DNA of 64,000 bases from Scytalidium lignicola (taxonomy: Eukaryota > Ascomycota > Leotiomycetes), in contig NCSJ02000018.1 of NCBI GenBank assembly GCA_002812745.2, positions 124,001-188,000 of the forward strand. Reading direction: 5' to 3'. This document shows positions 21,979 to 34,700 of this stretch, in pieces. The notes under the pieces were generated by a model, which ran no database searches, was not told the origin of the DNA, and worked only from the letters and a program-made list of their open reading frames with translations. Within the stretch, counting starts at the first letter, position 1; each line of letters begins with the position of its first letter. Both the position numbers and the translations under genes were made by a program.

Positions 21979-23134
21979 CTATATCAAACCCAGAGCCACC
22001 ATCCCAGCTACTCCACCAATAACGACTACAGATCCTAGGTTTTGCATGTTCTTTCCTGCCGAGTTCGACTGTAAACTTGCATCGACGGTGGTTTTGGCGC
22101 CAGGAGGTGCAGTACTATCCCCAGTCGCAGCAACAATGGTTAATTGCGTCACAGTACTTACGTCTCCGCCTGGAAGCGTGCTAGTAATAATTACTTTGGA
22201 GGTGGTGAAACGCGGCGGTGCTGTTGTTTCCGCAGTAGATGATGATCGTTCTGGTTCTGATGACGTAGAAGAAGGTGATCTAGTTGAGCTAGTGGTTGCT
22301 ATTGAAGGAATGTTAGATATTGAAGAGGTGGAAGAAGAGATAGAAGAGGAGATAGTTGAAGAAAAGGTTGAAGTAGAAGTTGGAAAGTTGGTAAGGATGC
22401 TGTCTATCGAGGCAAGGCTCGTGGTAGAGGGAGGGGAGGATGGAGATAAAGTTGAAGATGAGTGTCCTGGAAGAGGCATATAAGCCATTAAGAACATGAG
22501 GGTGATAAAGGAAAAGGGGAACAAAGGAACCATAGCCAAGCGTGTATTTTGGCATGGCAATCAAGGGATGGAAATCAAAATTGCAATACTAAATCAATAG
22601 ACCATTGCGAGGCATACCTGAACTAGAAGGAGTCGAGGCTGGCGTCGAGGAAGTCGTGGAGGAAGGTGGTGGTGCAGATGAGCCCGCTGAAGTCGGAGTT
22701 CCCGTGGAGGTAGAAGATGGAGATGGAGGCGAAGACGAAGCTTCACTTGGTGGTATTGAACTTGCGGCTCCAGTCGTGCTCGCTGAGGAAGCAGAACTGA
22801 TGGTGCCATTTGTAGTGCTTCCACCAGTTTGTCTTTTGGCCAACTCAACCAGGCTTGTTGCTACGGCTGCATTCGTCTTGTGTACGGCTTCTAAGGCAGC
22901 TCTGTCTTCGGAATACACGCCATGCTTGAACTTGTCCTTGAGATGTTTATGGAGGACTTCATGGAGGGTGGCAGGCTCGACTGAGTTCAGCAACCTTTGG
23001 AACTCCTGTTGCTCATTCGTAATAGCAGGACCCAGATCCGAAGGACTTCTTGAATCAGCAGAGGCCGATATCAAAGTGAAGGTGAGGACTGAGAGGACGA
23101 GAAAGCCCAGCAGGAAACGATTGACTCGAGACAT
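21979..23134 (-). CDS. Predicted GPI-anchored Ser/Thr-rich cell-surface protein
   Basis: Two exons, 23134-22618 and 22466-21979 (GTATGC donor, CCTCTTCCAG acceptor), give 334 residues. The N-terminus MSRVNRFLLGFLVLSVLTFT followed by SADS is a good signal peptide. A short ordered domain follows (~30-105; NEQQEFQRLLNSVEPATLHE, KHLKDKFKHGVYSEDRAALE). Then ~190 residues are almost entirely Ser, Thr, Pro and Ala, the pattern of heavily O-glycosylated wall proteins, followed by a segment TTSKVIITSTLPGGDVSTVT. The C-terminus (NSAGKNMQNLGSVVVIGG, then VAGMVALGLI) has a small-residue omega site and a hydrophobic tail, as required for GPI attachment. No enzyme motif is seen; I do not recognise the N-terminal domain. 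The ORF continues upstream of 23134, but signal-peptide logic favours this ATG. Confidence 0.75.
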
Positions 23135-26100
23135 GGTCGTTCTTTGAGGATTTCTGTTTTCGACAACGAGAGGAACACCGTGCTTCTCGGAAATCTCGAC
23201 CAACTTGTCGCCCGTCGAGAGATACATATCTAGATGGAGTTGGGCGCCGGCCGGTGAAAAGACTCCAAGCTGGGCTGGTAACCTTGTCCTAGAAGGGCTA
23301 AGAGGCAACACAGAGCGGGGCCAAGCTCACTCCACTGCAAGTATACTTTGGAGCTTTCAAGATAGTGGTTAGTCACGGTCAGACAGCGAATGAAACGACG
23401 GACGATGGAGACTGCATATGAGCAAAGAAGGGGCAGAATCAGACTGATGGCTCGTCAATTGGTTCCGGGCTCACGAGAAGGTCTGAGATATGGAGTAGAA
23501 GTTACTAGACATGAAGTAAAAGTAAGACAATAACTATTTTGCACAGCCAGAGCACAAAGTGAAGAAGTGTCTGCCGCCGGGGGCTCAGCGCGCTTGAGCC
23601 GGATTAATGTGATGGCTGGGAGTGCCGAGACCGGGTTGTCCAGCACCAGCTTTGCAGCGATGCGATGCGACCCAACCAGGCCGAAGCTAGACGATGGCAG
23701 GAGTGATAAGAGGCGCTTGACAGGCTTTGCCCACTGCTACGTCATCCGCAAATGGCCACAAGTCGGGGACTGGCAACCATGAAGTAACTCTCGTGAGAGA
23801 ATAATAATGAGAACGAGTGACTTCTGCTCGGTAGGCACATATATGGTGGAATCCAAGGAACCAAGGCCCGCCAGGAAGTAACGGAACTGACAGATCGTTG
23901 ATACGTGGGATTCCCTCGTCCTCTCTCTCTGGTCCCTCGGCTGCCAGGCAAGGAAAAATAAAACCTGCTGCAAGGCTGGCAGACTGGGCAGAGAATCCGC
24001 ACGGTATGCCGGTATTCGTACTGTACTGAACATCTCTCGTAATACCAAAAAGGCTCCGCGGGTGCATGGACCTCCAACCTCCGTTGTACAGTACGCTTTG
24101 CGTAGCTGCTGCCCATGCACAGCAAAAGAGTGGCGAGGGCGTCGTCCTTCTTGCATTCCATCTGCTTACTTTGTGTGTTGATGGGTGTTGACCGTGCCCC
24201 TTCTCCGGATCTCTCGAAACCTATCAGACATCAGTCTATTCATAGTAACCACAGACGATTTTCAGCACGAGGTAGCTGTAGCCAATGGAGTCGCGCGGTA
24301 TTCTAGAGGATTGCCCACGCATCAGCCTGGCCCCGATAATCTGCATGTTTTTTGGTGCTTGTGTGAGATGGGCTGCCCGGCGCAGGCGAGAGGCGAGAAC
24401 TTCCTGAATACGAGTTCCAGAGCCAGAGCATCCTCAGCGTGGACTGATGTCGTATCCACCATCACTAGTCGTAATGGTCCTGTCTGAGACGTAGCGTCAC
24501 AACGATAAGACATCCAGGCCCTTGTCTGTCTACACGCGTTGCTGCGGTAAATCATTGCGTTGTCGCCTGTAGAGATATTTTGTGTTGATTAAGTGTTGTA
24601 CGGAGGTACTTTACAAAAAGGTAACCACGCAGTGACGGTTCTTTGACCTCATGATAGACCCCGCTTACGCCTTAAACGAGCGGCAAGGTATAAGAGACAA
24701 GTTGAGTATAAATACCAAGAAATTTATCCTACTTGTACTCTTTGGCAAAAAAGATCTTTTTAACAAAGAAATTCGCAGCTGAACAACGGGTCCATTCCAC
24801 CCAACTAGTTGCATTAGTTCTACGAGATGGCGCAGGGTAAAATGGATGGAACTAAATTGATAATTACTAGTACATCTCATGCTCAATGGATTGTATATTT
24901 TGTTAGAACTGGGCAATTCGCAACGAAAATAACAATGCCTGCCTCTTTCGGGTGTAAAAGTAGAAAAGACACCTGCTCACAGCTGTCACTCGTGTCACTG
25001 CGCCGTTGATATTCCTCTGCTGTAGTAATGATGCTCGATCAATATGTTATATCATTACTCATCAATGCTAATGATCGGGAAGTTTGGGACGATCTGACGA
25101 TCATCTACAAGGATTAGGAGGCGAATTTTCTATTGCAAGGTTTTAATAGCAAGAAATCTTAACCCTATAAATATTTTCCTTTTTAGGATTGGGTTATCAG
25201 ATCCGCCCAGAACACCCTCTATACGCCCTCGCTATCATTTGAATCTAGTAGATCAGAAGAAAGACGGACAAAACAACAATCAGATAAGGCGTCAGGTACA
25301 GTTGATTAGTATCCAAATAAGGATTTGAATGCAAATAAAAGTAGTACCAACGCAACAAATAATGGCCTACCTGGCACGCCTAGTTGAAACATGTTGCAAA
25401 ACGTCCCCCTTAATCAGTTTTCCGTCTTTAAATCTCTAGTCTGGTAGATCTTTTTGCCATAGTTCTGAGTAATGCTTGGAAATGTACCTCTTGTCTTGGA
25501 ATATGTTCTAAAAATAAAGCTACACGCACAGTCGTGGTTGTGAGAGGCATACATTATGTTGGTAATGTGGCGGGGATAGGGGCGTATGCGTTGTGTAATG
25601 CTCGAGAAGATACACAAATACCTTTTTAAGAATCCTGCACTGTGGAAGTGTTCACTGCTGGAACAACATCCTCGTATGCTTGAAGAAAGGAAGGTGTCTC
25701 TTGGCTTCGCCTGTCTTGTTTGTAGTATATGTAAGCCATGATCTATTTAAGACAGAAAGCAACGTATGAACAAGATACTTCCCAAAGTCGCCACAACAGG
25801 TCCCACCTGTTTTCATTCACTACTTCAACGCCCTCTTTCTAGAACTAGTGATATTTATCCACTGTGAATACCTCTTATCCAGATAATACGCAACCGATGC
25901 ATTCTGAAAGACGAGGAACTATCCAGACGCTATACTGATAACAATTGTGGACCAAGCAATAAATGAAACTATCACCCAGACACATCCTAACCAAAGGAGC
26001 AATCAAACACATTGATGAAATGACGGATTCACCAGATCACCCTATTGTCGACCTCCCTTTCTATAACAGCGGCATTATTAATTGAATTCTACATACAGTA

Positions 26101-26728
26101 AACCGGAAGAGAGATGGAGAAAAAAGGTCTTCCATCTGGTTGATCATGTGCACATCATTTTGTTCGAAGNAAAAAAATNAAAAAGACAACAAAAGACACT
26201 AACATACCAGACCATGACACTCACTGACCCAGATAAATGACACGGTCCGATCCAAGAACAAATCCGGAAGAGATTGCCATAGCTTGACTCATTTTTCATT
26301 CATCCATCCCATAACCTTAAACCCTCTATAATGATCCCTTGCCAGCCACGCCTGCTTACCCCGAATAAAGATTGCCCGGAAAAGTTTCTTGACTAACTAG
26401 TTAAACAACTCATGAATTTCCCGTAGAGCATCACACGCTCCATTATATCAAACAAATAACTGAACCTGAAACGCGATTGTGGGGGTGTGGTGCTGATAAA
26501 GATCAACAATGTCCCGGGGTATCCGATCTTTGAAAAACAATATCGTGGTGGGGAATAACGACGAACGAAACCGTACAAACGCCAGCCCCAAACACCCGAC
26601 TTAAGAAAGGAATCGTAGCTGATAAATATTGCGTGCCGACAGGCTGTAGTATAATCGGCTGGTTGATGCTTCCACAGTAGTACTCCTTCCCATTCAGGGT
26701 GTCTCCAACTTGATCATTGAAGCTAAAA
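23135..26728. other. Large intergenic region, 3.6 kb, no supported gene
   Basis: The first ~1.4 kb is relatively GC-rich with overlapping minus-strand frames (23687-24161) that have no family signal and shadow one another. An inverted pair of CGTACTGTAC lies at 24017 and 24086. The rest is AT-rich with two Ns (26170, 26179) beside A runs. It includes the GPI-protein promoter and the RhoGAP 3' flank. A gene with many small exons cannot be fully excluded. Confidence 0.45.
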
Positions 26729-29671
26729 CTACTGCTCATGCGGACGTTTGTTATCGTGAAATTGTGGATAGTGTTCCCGGCTAACATCCATACTCTTCCC
26801 TCTGATTTGGATACCCGATGCAGCATGGAGTGGAGTGCGATCAGTGGAAGCAGGAGGGCTTTTGTTTCTCTCCTTTTCAGCCTCCTTTTCTCTGATCTCG
26901 TCACGTTTCTCCCTCACTTTACTTTTGATCCAACCAAGAGGCCCCTTTTTTTCATCTGTAGGAGTAGTTGCGCTTTCATTGTTGTTCTGCGAGTGAGCAC
27001 CAACTAGTGATAGTTCAGAGCTCAATTGAGGATGCTCTCCCTGCAAACTCCTTCGAGGTCGACTGGAGCTGCTGACTGAGCTTGTACTAGCTCCGGCACC
27101 AGTATCCAAATTACCGAGCCTCCTTGGGCTTGTAAGTCCTAATCCTTGCTCATCTTTGCGACGTGAAAGTCTCCAATGGGAACGCTTCTCGCGGTCCGAG
27201 GCTGCAGAGTCATCACGATGATCGAAATCTGAGTGATCGTTGAACGAAGAGTGTGAATGTAACGAGGATGTTGGGGAGGCCAATTGATTTAAAGTTTTCT
27301 CAGATGACTGATGGAGGTCCTCAGGAGGCGCAGACTGCGGAAATGTTCCAGCCATCTCTCCTTTTGGAGTCTGTAAAGTTTGCGCAGTAACCTCAGCATC
27401 AGGTACAAAAGAAGTCCCAGGCTGAGCGTTCTCGGCGTGGGAATATTCATTGAGATCGACTGTACGAGCCTGAGAAGTAACACCCGCAGGAGCTGCATGC
27501 TGACCGTGAAGAGAATGAGTGGAACTTTGAGCACTAGGATTTGAACTATTAGGACCACGTCTCTTCTTCAATTTATTAGGCTGTTTCCGTTCAATATCCC
27601 CTGTTGGTGATCTTTGAAAAAGAGAGCTAAGATTTCTCTCTTTGCTAGGTGTAGTAGCTTCTTGACGGCCTCTCATTTCATCTCCAAGCAACCTTTGTTG
27701 ACTATTATGGTCAGCTGTACCGTATGTTGGCAGGGCTAGGTGTTTGCTGACAGAGGAATTGGGGTCAAGATGTGTAGTGTCCGAAGTAGAGTTATATTGC
27801 GAGTTTATAGATGCGGGGGGGTGTGGTGAAACGGCATTTGGTGTGCTCGGAGTCGAAGGAGAACCTGAACGGTTTAGATGCCGGGCGGACGGCAAGCTGA
27901 CAGATCTTATTGAAGGGACAGTGTTACTTCGATGAACACCAACCCCAGGGCTATGTGGGAGTGCTGGACTTGCTGGACTAGGCGCACCATTTGATTGTCT
28001 TGAATGGCCAGATGATACTGACACATTCCTTCGAATACCACCATATTTCCTTATGCTTTCTGCTCCTGCACTAGCATTCGATGCTGACCTCCCAATGGCT
28101 GCTTTTGATCGTCCTGGGGTGCTTGGCGTGCCTGGCGGGGGAGTATTGCCTTGCTGAACTTGTTGGACAGTTTTTTCATCAGCTGCAGTCCCCCTCATGC
28201 CAATAAGGAAATGATCCTGGTTCTCAATCAAAAATATCAAAACGTCTTGGCTCAAACGATATTCGGTCGGCGCCATATCATGCTGTGGATGCGAAAGCAT
28301 TCCGGGCTGAAAGATTGCAGCGAGGTTTTGAGAGTTCATCCGATTTTCCTCAGATTTCGATGCAAACACAGCAAGAAGATCTAGGATATACAGCAATAGC
28401 TGCCGGTTCAAAGGTGGCAGTTCTGTGATCAGTTGTTGATAAGTTGTGATAGCTTTGTTCACGTCAAAATTTTCTTGAAACTGCGGCCCCTCGGTGTCAC
28501 CAACAGCCTGCATAGTATGGCCCCTCAAAGGCTCTCGAAATCGATCATAAAGATCTAACGGAACAATGGGTTCAGGCAACTGGTTAAGATATCTCCGCAA
28601 AACATTAGCAGCATCGTGAACCGTATATCCTGCCCAGTCAAGACCTTTTCCGTAACGGTCTGGTGAATCAAAGATTTTTCGTAGTTCTTTGATGCGCTTT
28701 TCGGAACCACTCAAACGAAAGATTCCTTCGACGTTGGTTGCTTTTCGCACGTTAGGATATACATTGGGACGTGTAAGTTTAGCACTCTCACCTTTTTCCT
28801 TTAAAAACACACCACACTTAGCAACAACGATTGGCACATAACCATAGATATAACTCTTCCCATCATCGTCAACTAAGGAGATGGCAACGTTTGCGTAAGT
28901 GATGCTTTGTCGGAGAGGGACACCAAAGATGCCGGTAGGATGTTCTTCTGTTACAATTTTCTGCTTAGCTTCATTCTTTTCATTTGATTCTATGATTTCT
29001 TGGTCATTTTGTTGCACTTGCTTGTTTCGTCTCTTTCCGATTCTGATCTTTGAAAAAAAGGAGCCAAAGCAAGACAACTGCGAGCTTTGTGTCTCAACAA
29101 TATCAAGAGCTTCTTCGTGAAAGGAAGCATATGATATTTCTTGAACCTGACCACTTGTGTCACGGTCCTGCGCGGTGAATGGATCACAGATCTCTCTGTA
29201 ACCAGTTCGTGTCAAGCTTCTATTGCGTTGGCCACGGACGGTTAATATAGGCGGTTGATTAGGGTACACGTTGTCTAAGAAACTTCTTGAGCCAACTGCT
29301 GGGGTACCAGGTATGTTTCCCAGTACATAACTGCTGCATAACGGTGTACAAGTCAAAACGTCAGCTTCCTCATCCGCTTCATATCTATCTTCATCTCTAT
29401 CTTCCTTGTTTTTTGGGATCAGATGATGGCTTAGAGCTTCATATATTTCCGGATGATCACTATTGTCTAACTCTTCTACAAACCAGGAAACGCTTCTATA
29501 TTTACCTTGCGGTTCAGTATTTTTTGCGGGAGGTCGAAAATTCTTCCACCATGACTTCAAACTTTGCTTTGTCGGAGGTGAGGCTGCCTGGGAGGCTACA
29601 GGAACTGGGGCTGGTTGAGGACTGGCGAACGGCTGATGGGCAGAGGACGAACCCCCAAATCCGGACGACAT
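26729..29671 (-). CDS. RhoGAP protein of the Sac7 type
   Basis: A 963-residue product from exons 29671-28792 and 28740-26729. The 51-nt intron (GTGAGA...CCTAAC...AAAAG) contains no stop and is in frame, so an unspliced 980-residue form is also possible. The GAP domain runs from GIFGVPLRQSITYANVAISL through YVPIVVAKCGVFLKEKATNV, EGIFRLSGSEKRIKELRKIF (arginine finger in GIFRLSG), YTVHDAANVLRRYLNQLPEP and LLAVFASKSEENRMNSQNLA with AAIFQPGML. This is the Sac7/Bag7 group, which stimulates GTP hydrolysis by Rho1 and tunes wall integrity and actin. The N-terminus is basic with a KQSLKSWWKNFRPP patch. The C-terminal half is disordered, Ser/Pro-rich, ending with a charged helical segment. Splicing is supported because the family has no insert at that point. 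Confidence 0.92.
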   Translation of the reverse strand: MSSGFGGSSSAHQPFASPQPAPVPVASQAASPPTKQSLKSWWKNFRPPAKNTEPQGKYRSVSWFVEELDNSDHPEIYEALSHHLIPKNKEDRDEDRYEADEEADVLTCTPLCSSYVLGNIPGTPAVGSRSFLDNVYPNQPPILTVRGQRNRSLTRTGYREICDPFTAQDRDTSGQVQEISYASFHEEALDIVETQSSQLSCFGSFFSKIRIGKRRNKQVQQNDQEIIESNEKNEAKQKIVTEEHPTGIFGVPLRQSITYANVAISLVDDDGKSYIYGYVPIVVAKCGVFLKEKGESAKLTRPNVYPNVRKATNVEGIFRLSGSEKRIKELRKIFDSPDRYGKGLDWAGYTVHDAANVLRRYLNQLPEPIVPLDLYDRFREPLRGHTMQAVGDTEGPQFQENFDVNKAITTYQQLITELPPLNRQLLLYILDLLAVFASKSEENRMNSQNLAAIFQPGMLSHPQHDMAPTEYRLSQDVLIFLIENQDHFLIGMRGTAADEKTVQQVQQGNTPPPGTPSTPGRSKAAIGRSASNASAGAESIRKYGGIRRNVSVSSGHSRQSNGAPSPASPALPHSPGVGVHRSNTVPSIRSVSLPSARHLNRSGSPSTPSTPNAVSPHPPASINSQYNSTSDTTHLDPNSSVSKHLALPTYGTADHNSQQRLLGDEMRGRQEATTPSKERNLSSLFQRSPTGDIERKQPNKLKKRRGPNSSNPSAQSSTHSLHGQHAAPAGVTSQARTVDLNEYSHAENAQPGTSFVPDAEVTAQTLQTPKGEMAGTFPQSAPPEDLHQSSEKTLNQLASPTSSLHSHSSFNDHSDFDHRDDSAASDREKRSHWRLSRRKDEQGLGLTSPRRLGNLDTGAGASTSSVSSSSRPRRSLQGEHPQLSSELSLVGAHSQNNNESATTPTDEKKGPLGWIKSKVREKRDEIREKEAEKERNKSPPASTDRTPLHAASGIQIRGKSMDVSREHYPQFHDNKRPHEQ

Positions 29672-30912
29672 TTTGACAGGTAATTCGATCTATCCGTCGC
29701 CAGAGCGAATAGGAAATGATAATGTCGAGATGAATGTTGCTACAGATCTGGTGGGACTTGACCTAGCCAATCTTAGGACCATCCATACCGGGGGGCAAAG
29801 TAAGGAGGGGGGACTCACTTGGATGCAGATTACTAGCAATTACTTACAACTTATCTAACTCTCCCGTCAAAGGATTGAGCAAAGATCAAACGCATCAGAT
29901 CGACGCGACAAATGCGAAAAGGGCCTTCAGGATCCGCGACTTAGAAGTGATGGCGGGCGAGGCGCTTGGACAGGCGCAAGACGCGACCGGATAGAATGGA
30001 GCAGCACCGCAAGGCGAGTGAATCAATTCCGAACTTTGTCGATAGAGAACAACAACGATGGAGTATCTTTCGTAGAAGCAAGAGCCGCGTAGTGCGCGGC
30101 GTGGGGGAAGCTGTTAGAGTCAACCAGTTGTCTAAGGGAAGGCTTGCAGATGAGAGTCAAAGGTTGTGGTTGTGGTCGATGTTCCTTACCGAAGAGGCGC
30201 TAAGAGAGTGACGAACTTCTTCAGCAATTGCAGTCTCGGGCTGACCAGTCTTCTTTTTAAAGGAACATCACACGTGACAGCAGGTGCCTTTATGTTTATT
30301 TGGGCGTTGAAAAGGAGATTGGACTCTCGTTTCCAGGGAAATCCTCACAGTCATTACAGGTCCAGAGACATTAGTCTTCCTTCATCCTGCCCTGTGGCTT
30401 CATTACTGAGCTACACTTATGACAAAGTTTTAATGAGAGGCATTGCAGCCAAGCGAGCCTAGCGAGATCTGGATGCTCCATAATTAGATTTCAACGGCTT
30501 AGTCTTAATAAGTAGCAATAAGTTAACGAACAACTGAAACTGCAACAAAACAGATGGCAAGGCTGGTCTGCAGGGAGATAATGAGAAAGGATCCAAAATC
30601 TCCGGTATCACATGCTCTAAACATATCTTTTTTATCCACAGCTAATTCTAGCCTCTCGACAGCCAGGAAATAAGCATAAACCAGTTAGCTTGACAGTTAT
30701 CACTTATTGGCTCGCTTATTGTGCAGAACATGGGCAACGACGTCCCAAGAAGAGCCAAAAAGTTCCGTTCTGGTATTAAGCTACAAAAGAGCTATCCATC
30801 AGCCTCATTGTCTAACGTCGAAATAATCCCCCCATCATAGACACTTTCGAGCCCAGATTGCAATCCTGTAGTTAAATACACTATCAAGGAATCTCTATTT
30901 AATAGTAGCATC
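29672..30912. other. Divergent promoter region, RhoGAP / Tim9
   Basis: 1.24 kb with no supported gene. Short plus-strand frames just after 29673 have no family signal and probably belong to the RhoGAP leader on the opposite strand. No repeat or RNA gene seen. Confidence 0.45.
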
Positions 30913-31297
30913 ATGGATGGGTTTGTAATCTTCCTCAATCATCACCAAAGGCTTCTAACAAGTTTTGCAGACTCACAGCCGCAGAGCAGCGGGAGTTCCA
31001 AAGCCGCATGGAAAGAAAGCAGATGAAGGAATTCATGGGCGTAGGTTCAAGCCATAATTAGATTCAGGCTTCGTCGAATCGATGCTTACATGTCTTTTCC
31101 TACAGATGTTCTCCAATCTCGTCTCTCATTGCTTCGAATCTTGCGTTGATGATTTCACTACAAAATCCTTAATGCAACGCGAAACCGGTTGTGTAAGCCG
31201 ATGTGTCAAAAAATTTATGGCTGGAAGTGAGCGTATTGGACAGAGATTCCAGGAGCAGCAATCACAGATGATGAACCAACCTCCTCCAGGACGATAA
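30913..31297 (+). CDS. TIM9: Mitochondrial inner-membrane import chaperone Tim9
   Basis: Three exons: 30913-30920, 30971-31040 and 31106-31297, giving 89 residues. The product starts [20 protein letters not shown], then [20 protein letters not shown] and [11 protein letters not shown]. It has the twin CX3C motifs (CFESC, CVSRC) of the small Tim proteins, and the LTAAEQRE start and KQMKEFM segment identify Tim9. Tim9 joins Tim10 in a hexamer in the intermembrane space that escorts hydrophobic carriers to TIM22. The first coding exon holds only eight bases, with a GTTTGT donor. The C-terminus is Gln/Met-rich ([16 protein letters not shown]), as usual for the family. Convergent with Nup188. Confidence 0.95.
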
Positions 31298-31782
31298 GAT
31301 ATCTAGGTTAACGGAAAGAGACATGGGGCTTTAGAATCAAGTGGATTGGTAGACGCGACTCTGTAAAATAGATGTACTTGGATCAAGGAACCCTTCTTGT
31401 ATTATATTGATGGGATGTAAAAATCTGTCCTTTGATGCCTAGTGCTATCCCTTAGTATGGGATATGATGGGAATATTCTTCAACTCCCTTTTAATGACAA
31501 AATGTCTTTCAAATTGATGAATGAGCCGCGTCTACGGATGGAATGGTCATTTTCTAATTGTTATCCTTACATATATATTTTCGCTAGTTTATATTCATAG
31601 GTTCAAAAAGGAAGTCGTCGAAAAATATGCACTATAAGGTGTATGACTTTCAATTGTACACGTAGGAAAAGCCTTATACCAATAAGATCCATGACTTGCG
31701 GCTAGCCCAACATGATATCGTTTTTGAATCCGTCCCTGACGCCATAAATTCCTCGGATTATGTCTATCATTAATTCTCGCTT
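31298..31782. other. Convergent 3' flanks, Tim9 and Nup188
   Basis: 485 bp, AT-rich. No coding or RNA signal. Confidence 0.5.
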
Positions 31783-34700
31783 TCAAGCATCACCACCATT
31801 TAATATACTCCTGACTCCCATCAGTTCACTAACGACTCTCTCTTCCAACTTATTTTTTGCTCCATGCAGCCCATTTTCCCCTGTGCCTTGCCTCGATAGT
31901 TCTCCATCTCTTCCACCCATTGGCAATATTCTGTCTCGCAACATAGCTCTCGTTCCGAGCCAGAAATCAACATTTTCAAGAACTGCCGTTGCATCCCATT
32001 TAACTCCTGGAATATCAACCATCCCCGCTAACTTCTCTCTGAAGATGTTCAGAATGAATGTTATAAGTGCAAGAGAATGCACTTCCGCGCACATGGTGAG
32101 AGTAATATACTTAGGCTGCGTCTTCGAGACAGTGCGGGAAAGTTCGGGCGCATCGAAGGCTTTCGCTGAGTCCGAGATTAGGCCAGGGAACTGATTAAGA
32201 AAAATACAGACTTCAGTCGCAATAGATCCTTGCACGGCATCCAAAAGATTCAGAAGGAGAGGTAGAATCCCTCTAACCCAAATGCTGTAGCATCGTTGCG
32301 GTCCCACAGCATCTGCGAATGGACTTACATTACCACGTCTCATATAGTTTGTAATGTTCGCCGAGCTGATATGTCCAAGTACTCCATCTACAGCCAGCTG
32401 TTCAGCCATTGGTGGCATACTCGAGAGTTCAAGAAGAAAGAGAATGCTCAGCTCGCCATAAATTGGATCCCCATCAATGGCGAGGTTATCTGACCAGGAG
32501 AATAACGTTGTTGCAACACGAGCTGCATCACACGAAGCCATTGTTGTGACTATTTGAGAATAAAAGAACTCAATGTGAGGAATTCTGAGACATGTCTGTA
32601 GGATGCCTGTAATGAGAGCTATGTCTTCAGGTGATGATTCAGCTGGTTGGTCATGGATGGCGGTCGCCAGGTGACGTATACCACGCCCTACCACATGCTC
32701 TAGAATTTCAAGCACGGTCTGGATAACTGGTGACATTGCAGGTGGTTGTGAAGACTTGCTAGGCTTGTTACCAGTCTCTGAAGAGGAGCCTTTCGTAACA
32801 TGAACACGAAGAGCAAGGAAGAGCATCTTCAGAAGGGATCGGTAATAAAAGACATCATCAGAGGCCAGGGACAGCTCAAAGCTGGTCCCCGAGCTGCGAA
32901 TGGTTTCCCAAACAGTGAAAAGGACTTCCTCCATCTCAGAAACTAGGACATTCGATTCGATTAATCGTTGCATCAGAATGAGCGCAAGATCGGCCCGCGT
33001 TTGTTTAAGCTTCGTGAAAATCCCTTCTGTGAGTTGAGATCGCCGGTTTGAGAGTAGGCAATCAATGATTACCTTGATTACTATTTTTTGAAGCTCTGAT
33101 TCTTTCGAGATACTACTGCTGAGCTCGAGAATGAGGAACTTCCAGCCGTGCAACAAGGCCTGTATGCTATTAACTTGGATCACGTACTTCAAAAGGGGAA
33201 GACTTACGATCTGGGTGTCAACAAGGGACAAGTTAACATTTGCATGCTCTAACTCAGAGCTAAAACCATCGTTCTTTTTTCCAGCCCAAGCAGCATCAGA
33301 ATGAAGCATTTTACTAGCCAAGTCTATATCGTAGAAGAAATCTTTTCCTAGTTTCCGGTCTTCCAGAGTAGTCCTTTTGAAATCGTCGAGACTACATCCA
33401 ACGAATCTAGCTTCAAAATTCCGTTTGAGGTTTCCATGAAGTGAGGAGTTATAACTAGGCGGTGCTACAGCAAACCTTGAATAATAACTCAAATTTGGTA
33501 GTAAACTTTTCACCAGAGAAACATCCCCCCTTTGCCTCGAATGAAAGAGGTGCATTGCCAAAATTTCAGCGATATAGGCAGTAATTCGTGTTTGATAACA
33601 GGCGTCAATCCCGCTTGACAACTTAGTCGAGGGTTGGATAGGTTTTAAATGGCCAACAAATTCAGCAATACTGGTAATGAAATCAGTGTGCTTCTCCTGG
33701 CCATACATAGCCCATGGCCAGAAGTTTTGCGCAAGGGCTACAAACTCAAGCATCGTCAAGGCTTCAGGTTTTCGAAGTTTGTCAATAGCTGATAGTGCAT
33801 CAAGGGCAGTATTAAGAATAGGCCTACTAAATACAACCTGTTGTATGTTCGAAGATGCATTTTCGAGAGCGTCTTTCGGTGTTTTACCAGTAAGAAGATA
33901 GTTGGCAAACCATTGTTGACGGCTGCTTACTACTATCGACAATAGGTGCCATATAGCAATAACCGTGTCATTTCGTGCTAAAGGCTTGTCTACGTCAGAT
34001 ATGACACTGAGGAAGTTTGTTGACGTATATGCTCCCATATGTCCTAGGAGTGAAGGTGGTTCAGAGGGACTACCTGAAACACTGACAATCAAGGCTTCAA
34101 AGAGAGTCACTATCGACAAACGATAATTCTCGGTGGCTGCATACAGACGTGCAAGGAGAGGAGAAGCCTTGAACAGCTGGTTCTCAAATTGGGCTGCTGG
34201 TAGATCAAGAAGAATTCCAACTCGTAACAGTGTCTTAGTAAATGAGAGAGCGGCATTGACCTGCTCGGTCCATAACTTGAGAAGCTGGACGAAATTACTT
34301 GTGTCCGCAGTGTAGAAACCATCCAAATACGATCTCAGAAGAGGTTGAAATCTCATCAAGCCCGAAGACTTTAGCAAGAAGCCTTCCGCAATATATTTAG
34401 CAGAAGGGACTATGCATGAGAGAGGTTTTGGTGCCGGTTTAGAATGTGTATCAACGCCATACGCAAAATGTAGAACATTATCAAATGTTGACATGATATT
34501 CCGACTTAGATATAGTCGGTCAATATCCGTTTCAAATTTCCAAGTACAAGAGCTCTCAATAACATCCACCATATACCGAGTAAATGATAAAAGCACTCTT
34601 GATATAACTTGGTCGGGAACTCCAGTCCCAACATCTTCATTAGGCCCGAATCGAGCCCCTGACTTTGATCCACATTTTCTCAGCACAGCCCGTCTCATAA

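Noticed and set aside
21878..23147. Plus-strand acidic frames opposite the GPI-protein gene
   Set aside because: They are the antisense of a Ser/Thr-rich sequence, which automatically gives long Glu/Val/Gly-rich frames.
23687..24161. Three overlapping minus-strand frames of ~130 residues
   Set aside because: They overlap in all phases, start without context and match no family; GC-richer DNA simply has fewer stops.
26503..26904. 133-aa minus-strand frame at the RhoGAP 3' end
   Set aside because: It overlaps the RhoGAP C-terminus in another frame and shows no domain; the RhoGAP stop at 26729 is simpler.
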